Assembly (NCBI GenBank): GCA_963082875.1
Contig: OY720098.1
Coordinates: forward strand, 21,452,001-21,516,000
DNA: 64,000 nucleotides
Origin: Corella eumyota
Taxonomy: Eukaryota > Chordata > Ascidiacea > Phlebobranchia > Corellidae
Direction of reading: 5' to 3'
The notes beneath the pieces are model-generated. The model searched no databases and had not been told where the DNA came from. It worked only from the letters and a program-made list of their open reading frames with translations. Both the position numbers and the translations under genes were made by a program. Shown here piece by piece: positions 57,662-64,000 of the stretch. Positions within the stretch are counted from its first letter, which is position 1. Each line of letters opens with the position of its first letter.

Positions 57662-60600
57662 ATGGAATTAAGTAATATCTGGACCAAAGTCCCGGGTTCG
57701 AATCTAGCTCGGAGCAGTTTTCATAAAGTTTTCGGCAAGAAAAATGAAATTTATTTGGAAAATCTCGATTTAAAATTGAGTGAAAAAGTTTACTTTCTAA
57801 AAGTTGAAAAAGTTGTCGATAACTTTGTTGAAAACGAAGTCCCGTTTAATCTTGATCAATTGTACAAGTAAGATTGTAATAATTTACTTGGTTTCATTGT
57901 GTTATAATTATGTATTTATTCCCTAGTTATTCACTTCTTTCATTTTGTAGTTTATTAACATTATAATTTAAAATATCCTAAACTGACAAAGTCAACTTGA
58001 GACTGGTTTGGGGTCATAAATGTTACTCTATGTTTAGGTCATGAACTTGTCCTTTAAAATATTGGTCCCATGAAGCATTATGCCTACTGGCCAACCAGTC
58101 TGGAAAGTAGGACAGTTTTCAGTGAGATCTCAAGTCATCAGTATTGTGCATGCGCAAATTTTTTTAAAAGCCAGGCATGCAAAAAAAACTACTTGCTCTA
58201 CTTTCCAGAATGGTTGGTCAATGTGTATATTTTGCGAACTATAATGTTATCATCATTAACTTAAACCTTACTTGACCCAACCATATAAACTAACTAAAAT
58301 ACTATCTAAATTGCCCTGAATCTTAGTCATTTAAGGTTTTCAATAGAAGTGATAATGTATATAGTCTACAATAATCACAATGCTTTTTATGGGTTTTACA
58401 GTGACCCAATCTTATATTAATGTTGTAAAATTACAGGTCATAAACTATACAGTTGCAATCCTTTGCATTGTTTGTTACTTGCAGTAAGTTTCACTAACAA
58501 AGTTTATCGTTCAGGTTGAGCAATGAAATAGAAAAACTTGACGGTAATGATGAAAACTTAACCAAGGGATACCACAAAGCTACTCAACTTATAAAGGTCT
58601 GTTCTTTACATTGCAAACCTGAGTTATTCAAATATTATATTTTTTTAGGTCATTTTACTTAAGCCTTTGTAATTATATATATGTATAAGTTTATTTTATA
58701 AATAATTAATAATCTTTTCAAACATTTTTTTTTTATTTTGATTTTTCGCACATTGATAAATAATAAATACAATATACAATTAATATTACAACAATGCGAC
58801 GGGAAAAAATGACAAAATCGATTTAATGATTTAAAACATGCCAAAAGTATTAATGTTTACATAAAAATTTTAAGTATGTTATGGCATGGTCACCAAACCC
58901 AGTATATTGGTTTAATAATATTTAAATTTTTTTTTTTTTTTTTTGATAAGACCTTAAGGTGATAGGTTTTTATATTTTTTTGTTGGGGAAGGGTGTGCAT
59001 TTGTGACGTGTTTGAGCTATTCGTAAACGCCGGGCTCAAGGGCAAATAGTGTGGCATTGGTGCGGCTCGAACCCGAAACCTTTCGGCTCGTAGTCCGACT
59101 CTATGACCGGTTCGCCACACTACCGGACTTAATAATATTTTAAATTTAAATAAGAAAAATCTATAATGAAGCTTAGTAGACGAATATATGTAAATGTATG
59201 TCCAATTTAAAGGCTTATAAAATAAATAAAAACTGAAGTTTGCTTGGGTAAAAAATGACGGGCAAATATTAGTTGAGACCATATCACGAAAATAAAAATC
59301 TCGACCAAACGTTGCGATCGATTACTCAACTTAAAGTAAACTTTTGAATATCTTTAAATTTTATTTTGTTTTAGAAATTAAACGATAAAGTTGTTGAAAT
59401 TGACGAACTCCGAAATTATATTCTCGACTCCGATCTCGATTATTTTGATCTTCGAATTAAACCAACTAAACACAAAATCAATCAGGCCATTATTCACATC
59501 TATGATGTCACAAACCTACCTTTAACAGGTAACAACAATTGGTCTATTTTTCAAAACTTAAAAGACTGTAAAAAAAACGATTATAAATTTTTGATTTTTG
59601 TTTTAGCTGACCTACCTGTTAATCCAACAAACTCAATTGGGGAAGTACCAATTGGTAGATCCCCCAAGGCTAGAGATTTGTTGAGTATTTTGTCTGATGA
59701 GGAGGAAGCAAATCTTCCAAATATTTCAACTTGTAAGTTTAAAAGTAAATTTTAATTTGTTTATCTGCATAAAGTGTTTGTATATTAATAAACAATTTTG
59801 AAGTTTAAATATATAAATTTTTGTTTATATCTTTATCGTCAATGTGGGAAGGTCGAATGCACAACCTAAACATAGAGTAACATCAGTTACCTCGACCCAG
59901 TCTCAAGTTGGCTTTAGCAGTTTGGGATATTATAGATTATAATTGCTCGATAATTATGCTGCTGATTAAGTGCTGGCTCAGCAGGAGTTCATACCATTTA
60001 TACCGCCTTACTCAAAAGCGCTACAGCATTAGAGCAGTGAGAATTGAGCTCTGGACCTCATGTAGTAAAGCTAAGTGTTCTTACCACTACACCATGCTAG
60101 CGGTATATAAAAACTTTTGTTTTAAATTTTATTTTGATATTTTTTCAGCTGATTCCACAGATCAGTTGCAAGTTCAGATTGAAAAGGGAAGGTTGGATTT
60201 TAACAACGACATTTCAGAAGAATCTTTAAACAACTTAAATAAGGTAAAAAGTTGTTTTATTTTACATTTTAAAATTTTAAAACTCATAAATTTAAAAGGC
60301 AACTAGTTTAGGGACATTAAAAAGTGCATTTATTTGAACAAAATTAGAAAATTATTTTCAAAACTTAAAATTTTTTAAATTTTGTCAGGATTTAGTTGAC
60401 CTTCATGATATTATGAAAACCCTTCATGCTTCAGTGCACGAACAAGGTCATGAGGTCAACGAGATCTCAGATAATGTGAAGGTCGCCGAGGTCAACATCC
60501 AAGAAGGAAACATCCACCTAAAGAAAGTTGCCGTGTTAAAGGTTATTATCAAAGTTAAAAATAATTAAAATATTAAAAAATTTTCTATATCCAGTTTTTA

Positions 60601-61416
60601 AATTAAATTTAAATTTAAAACTTTAAGTATATTTGATGCCAAGTTTATTAATTTAACATTTCAACTGCTTTAAGTAATGTTTATACTAGAACCTAAATTA
60701 AATGCAACTTTTCAGCTTTTTTTAACAATTTTTGTTTTCTAGGCTGCAATGTTTCCACTAGTTGGTGCTGTTGTTGGTGGGGTGGTCGGGGGTCCGATCG
60801 GCTTTGTTGCCGGGGTGAAGGTTGGCTTGACAGCCGGGGTTGCCATGGCAGGTGGGGTCACTGGGTCAGTTCTCGGATATCAGGTCGGAATTTGTGTTTT
60901 AACCTAACCAAGTATTATCATTATTTTGCATCTATCAGCGGCATGGTGTAATGGTTAAAACACTTAGCTTTACTACATGAGGTCTTGGGTTTGATCCCCA
61001 GTGCTCTCATACAGTAGCGCCCTTTGAGTAACGTGTTATAAACAGTATAAACTTCTACTAAGCCAGCACTTTATCAGCGGCTTAGTGATTGGGCAATTAC
61101 CATTAATAATATCCAAAACTGCCAAAGTTAACTCGAGACTGGGTCGGTGTAACAAATGTTACTCTATGTTTAGGTCGGGCATTTGACTTTCCCACATCGA
61201 GGATAGAAATATAACAAAAAACATGGAATTTATGAAATGTTGGACAAAGATATATACAAAAAAATGTGTTGTATTAATTATTTTTTTTATTCTCATGGTT
61301 TTAATATTTTACTTCTACCTTATTGTTTCAAGGGTGGAAAATTCTTAAAGAAAAAACACGAAAATAACATTGAGGATAAACAGAATAATTTAAATAATAA
61401 AAACAAAATAAGTTGA
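57662..61416 (+). CDS. STX17: Syntaxin-17, autophagosomal Qa-SNARE (8 exons, about 346 aa)
   Basis: Exons: 57662-57867, 58515-58596, 59375-59528, 59607-59732, 60149-60243, 60389-60541, 60743-60883, 61333-61416 (1041 nt). Residues 1-140 form the helical N-terminal region. A Ser/Pro/acid-rich linker (LLSILSDEEEANLP) precedes the Qa-SNARE motif at about 215-280, with the zero-layer Gln in VHEQGHEV. Two Gly-rich hydrophobic segments follow, with VGAVVGGVVGGPIGFVAG and GVAMAGGVTGSVLGY. This glycine-zipper hairpin instead of a single anchor is diagnostic of STX17, which targets completed autophagosomes and drives fusion with lysosomes through SNAP29 and VAMP8. The tail is Lys/Asn-rich. Its 5' end is divergent from SEC61B, with about 480 bp between the two ATGs, so they may share a promoter region. 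Confidence 0.88.
57963..58055 (+). mobile_element. SINE A 3' fragment
   Basis: Only the AATATCC...GAGACTGG...TACTCTATG part remains; STX17 intron 1. Confidence 0.65.
58945..59130 (-). mobile_element. SINE family B copy, best preserved
   Basis: Read on the - strand it starts with a tRNA-like head (TAGTGTGGCGAACCGGTCAT, then GGTTTCGGGTTCGAGCC as B box), followed by ACTATTTGCCCTTGAGCC and ending ACCTTAAGG; STX17 intron 2. Confidence 0.72.
59162..59287 (+). mobile_element. MITE family M copy
   Basis: Starts TATAATGAAGCTTAGTAG; STX17 intron 2, next to the SINE B copy. Confidence 0.6.
59824..60104 (-). mobile_element. SINE A copy
   Basis: Reverse copy in STX17 intron 4. Confidence 0.85.
60937..61220 (+). 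mobile_element. SINE A copy
   Basis: Forward copy in STX17 intron 7. Confidence 0.85.
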
Positions 61417-61703
61417 TGCTGATTGGTCAAAATAGGCTCCACCCTTTTTGTCTAACTATTTTATATTTTGTGTATTTTTATGTTTTCTTTTTTTGTGTAA
61501 TTTTAGGTTTCTAAGTTTTAATTGAATGTTACGTATTTAACTTGCTCATCTCTTTGATCTTTCTTTGCAAATAATGCTAATGTATAAGCGCTTATATTTA
61601 TGTTTCAATGCAATGTAATATAGATTTATTTACACAAATTTTTCTTGCTTGCCTTGTAAAGTAATTGGTTTTATAATTTTATTCGATACTTGTTTAAATC
61701 TTC

Positions 61704-61709
61704 AATAAA
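61704..61709 (+). terminator. Polyadenylation signal AATAAA of STX17
   Basis: Canonical hexamer about 290 nt after the stop codon. Confidence 0.5.
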
Positions 61710-61719
61710 CTTATATGAT

Positions 61720-62115
61720 TGTTTTTACCTAATATTGTTTCAGAATTTTAAAATATTAAAAAAAAAATTATTTTGCAAGTTATGATGAAATGTTTAAGCA
61801 TCGTAGAAACATGCTGACATCTAGTGTTGGAATGTCTAGTGTTGAGCAAGAAACGAATATTAGAGTGGAAGCGGATTGGCAGTGCAGTGGAGGAATGGAT
61901 TTGTAGAAGGAGCATAAACTTGCTACAACTCTTGTGTTGTTGGCAGTGGTGAGTCCCTATTTCACTTGCTTCTATTTAATGACAATCACATCTCTTTATC
62001 TTAACTAAATAAGGCTGCAACACTAAATTTTAACACAATATAACAGACTTTTGTGTTTTTTATATATACATTGTCTTGTTTATTTAATAATTTATTTTAA
62101 AGTCATTTTTAAGGA
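61720..62115. other. Spacer between STX17 and FABP, nothing recognised
   Basis: No convincing frame or RNA gene. Confidence 0.5.
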
Positions 62116-62120
62116 AATAT

Positions 62121-62315
62121 TTTATATATCTTTATCACCAACCCCAGACACAGTCTCGACTTTGGCAGTTTTGGGTTTAAGTGTTGGCTCAGCAGGAGTT
62201 TACACCGTTTATAACACCTTATGCAAAGGCACTACAATATTAGAGCAGTGGAGATCAAACCTAGAGCCTCATGTAGTGTAGCATTTGTTTTCTGACCACT
62301 AAACCGCAATACTGG
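62121..62315 (-). mobile_element. SINE A copy with internal deletion
   Basis: Reverse copy upstream of the FABP gene. Confidence 0.75.
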
Positions 62316-62511
62316 TTTATTACATCACAGTTAAAACGGTTTACAAAAACAAACAATACATTATTCTTTAAATAATAACAAAATAAACATTACTTGATTG
62401 TTTAAAGACAATAAACCATTTTAGTTAATAATTAACCAAGTTGCATTATTCCTGTCCAACATTATTTTTGGTTTGCAAAATATCTGAAAGTTTTTGGTGA
62501 ATCAAATAAAG

Positions 62512-63979
62512 ATGGCGGCCAAAATGAATGGAGTTTGGAAGATCGATCATGCTGATAATTTTGACGAATATTTGAAGGAATTGGGTGAGTTTGAAATAAA
62601 ATTATTTGTTGCAGAGTGAATGGTTTTTTAGTAAGATTTTTTTGTTTATTTTTTTATCCTCGATGTGGGAAGGTTGAATGCACGACTTAAACATAGAGTA
62701 ACATCAGTTACTCTGACCAGGTCTCGAGTTGCCTTTAGTAGTTTGGGATATTATAGATTATAATTGCCTGATATTTAAGCTGCTGATTAAGCGCTGGCAT
62801 AGCAGGAGTTTATACCGTTTATAGCGCCTTACTCAAGGGCGCTACATCTTAGAAGCAGTTGGGATTAAACCCACAACCTCATAGTGGTGTAGCAAGTGTT
62901 TTTACCATTACGTCACGCTGCTGGTTTAAGCTTATAGTAATCTTTGTACCTTTCTTAAAAAACAAAGTAATGTATGTTTTGGATTATTTTAAGTAAGTTA
63001 TCTTTATAAACATCAGGCTAAAGGGCAAATAGTGTGACATTGGTGCGACCCAAACTTGAAAAAAACCTAAACCTTGCGGCTCTTTTTTTAAAGCCATTTC
63101 CTGTGAATTACACTAGCGAAAAGTGGTTAGATATCACACTGTGATATATATTGTCCACCCACCAGATTATTGTACTTAAATAGCACAAAAAAAATCACAA
63201 AAACTTAATTGAATTTTTTTGCAGGGGTGAACTTTGCCCTTCGTAAAATGGCCTCCCTCGCTCGGCCAACCTTGACCATTAAGATCAAGGATAAAGCAAT
63301 CCACCTAAAGAATGTTTCGACCTTCAAAACTATTGAAATAAAATGTGAGGTCGGTGTAGAGTGGGACGAACATACAACCGATGGGAGAAAGTGTAAGGTA
63401 TGATGTCATAGAGACAGTAGTTGTGACATCATAGTTGGTTTGTTATGGACACGGAATTTAACTATAGATAAATGACAGTAATGTAAATTTGTGATGTCAT
63501 GTTGCTATGGTGTTGAACTGGTTGTTAAGGGAAATATTTGTGTAGTTGACCCAATATTTTGTATGTTACAGACTTTAATGACTTGGAATGGTGGTGTGTT
63601 GGTCCAGGTTCAAAAATGGGACGGAAAGGAGACGACCGTGAGGAGATTTGTGGACAAAAATGGAGATTTAAATATTGTGAGTTTGTATAAACTTGGGGGC
63701 ATTGTAAGAGCATCGAATCCTATTGTTAGAATTACAATTGTTACATCTAATTTCGTCCCTGCCAGTTTGCGTAATAATATTTTTGACTATTATGCTGGCT
63801 TCTATCCCAGGGGTTATTGGTTCAAGTACCACTGTAAGCATATTTTTGAACATTAATTCTAAAATGCTGACACATCTAATTTAACCTCTATTAATGAAAT
63901 TATAAAAATGTAACTTTTCTTTTAGGTTTGTGAAATTGGAAATGTGTCCTCAACGAGTGTTTACAAAAAGGAACCTTAA
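62512..63979 (+). CDS. Fatty-acid-binding protein family, FABP/CRABP type (4 exons, 134 aa)
   Basis: Exons: 62512-62584, 63225-63397, 63572-63676, 63926-63979 (405 nt). The N terminus MNGVWKIDHADNFDEYLKEL matches the family opening (GxWKLxxSxNFDEYLKxLG), then GVNFALRKMASLARPTLTI. The middle has FKTIEIKCEVGVEWDEHTTDG, and the end has MTWNGGVLVQVQKWDGKETT before a short last strand. Length and the four-exon structure with introns after the first helix pair and in the barrel are those of cytosolic intracellular lipid-binding proteins, which carry fatty acids or retinoids. The C-terminal ligand-binding RxY motif of many FABPs is replaced by SVYKKEP, so the subfamily is unclear. Confidence 0.92.
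62647..62927 (-). mobile_element. SINE A copy
   Basis: Reverse copy in FABP intron 1. Confidence 0.85.
62990..63105 (-). mobile_element. SINE family B fragment
   Basis: Contains the GGCTAAAGGGCAAATAGTG and ACATTGGTGCGACCC segments; FABP intron 1. Confidence 0.5.
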
Positions 63980-64000
63980 ACTAAACTGTGTATATCACAT

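Noticed and set aside
63491-63856. 121-codon frame spanning FABP exon 3 and intron 3
   Set aside because: It reads through the acceptor and donor of exon 3; only 63572-63676 is coding.

Overview
This 64 kb window is AT-rich animal nuclear DNA. It holds multi-exon genes with short GT-AG introns and vertebrate-like orthologues (STX17, SEC61B, ODAD4, BBOF1, a fatty-acid-binding protein). Together with dense tRNA-derived SINEs, this best fits an ascidian tunicate such as Ciona; the species call is inference. Exon models were built by hand from open frames, splice consensus and phase. In every gene entry the exon lengths add up to a continuous frame. No transcript data were available.

Layout. 1-1.65 kb: remnant of a Harbinger transposon (transposase + strand, MADF-like protein - strand). 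3.4-13.15 kb, - strand: a 12-exon kelch gene whose introns carry a foldback element (7.2-9.1 kb) and an old Ty3/Gypsy fossil (10.0-12.9 kb); its first exon is duplicated in inverted orientation at 13.6-13.7 kb. 15.0-31.6 kb, + strand: a 27-exon secreted EGF/laminin-G gene with the architecture of EYS (eyes shut/spacemaker), including a single exon of about 640 codons packed with N-glycosylation sequons. 32.2-36.3 kb, +: an 11-exon gene with a neuralized-like (NHR) region and a C-terminal Cys/His cluster. A 3.5 kb IS3EU-like DNA transposon with perfect 6-bp target duplications sits about 20 bp behind its stop codon. 40.9-41.4 kb: a possible very small gene. 41.7-43.3 kb: minisatellites.

44.7-55.4 kb, +: a run of three genes on one strand: BBOF1 (basal body orientation), an unknown intronless 184-aa protein, and ODAD4/TTC25 (outer dynein arm docking). 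Two of the three are motile-cilium genes. 56.0-57.2 kb, -: SEC61B, with a first exon that seems to code only the initiator Met. 57.7-61.4 kb, +: STX17, the autophagosomal Qa-SNARE. 62.5-64.0 kb, +: a complete 134-aa FABP/CRABP-family gene.

At least 33 copies or fragments of one tRNA-derived SINE lie in introns and spacers between 16.2 and 63 kb, in both orientations; none is seen in the first 16 kb. A second tRNA-like SINE, a 170-200 bp MITE family, an 80-bp tandem array and several smaller repeats make up most of the remaining non-coding sequence. I see no CRISPR array, rRNA gene or intact tRNA gene.
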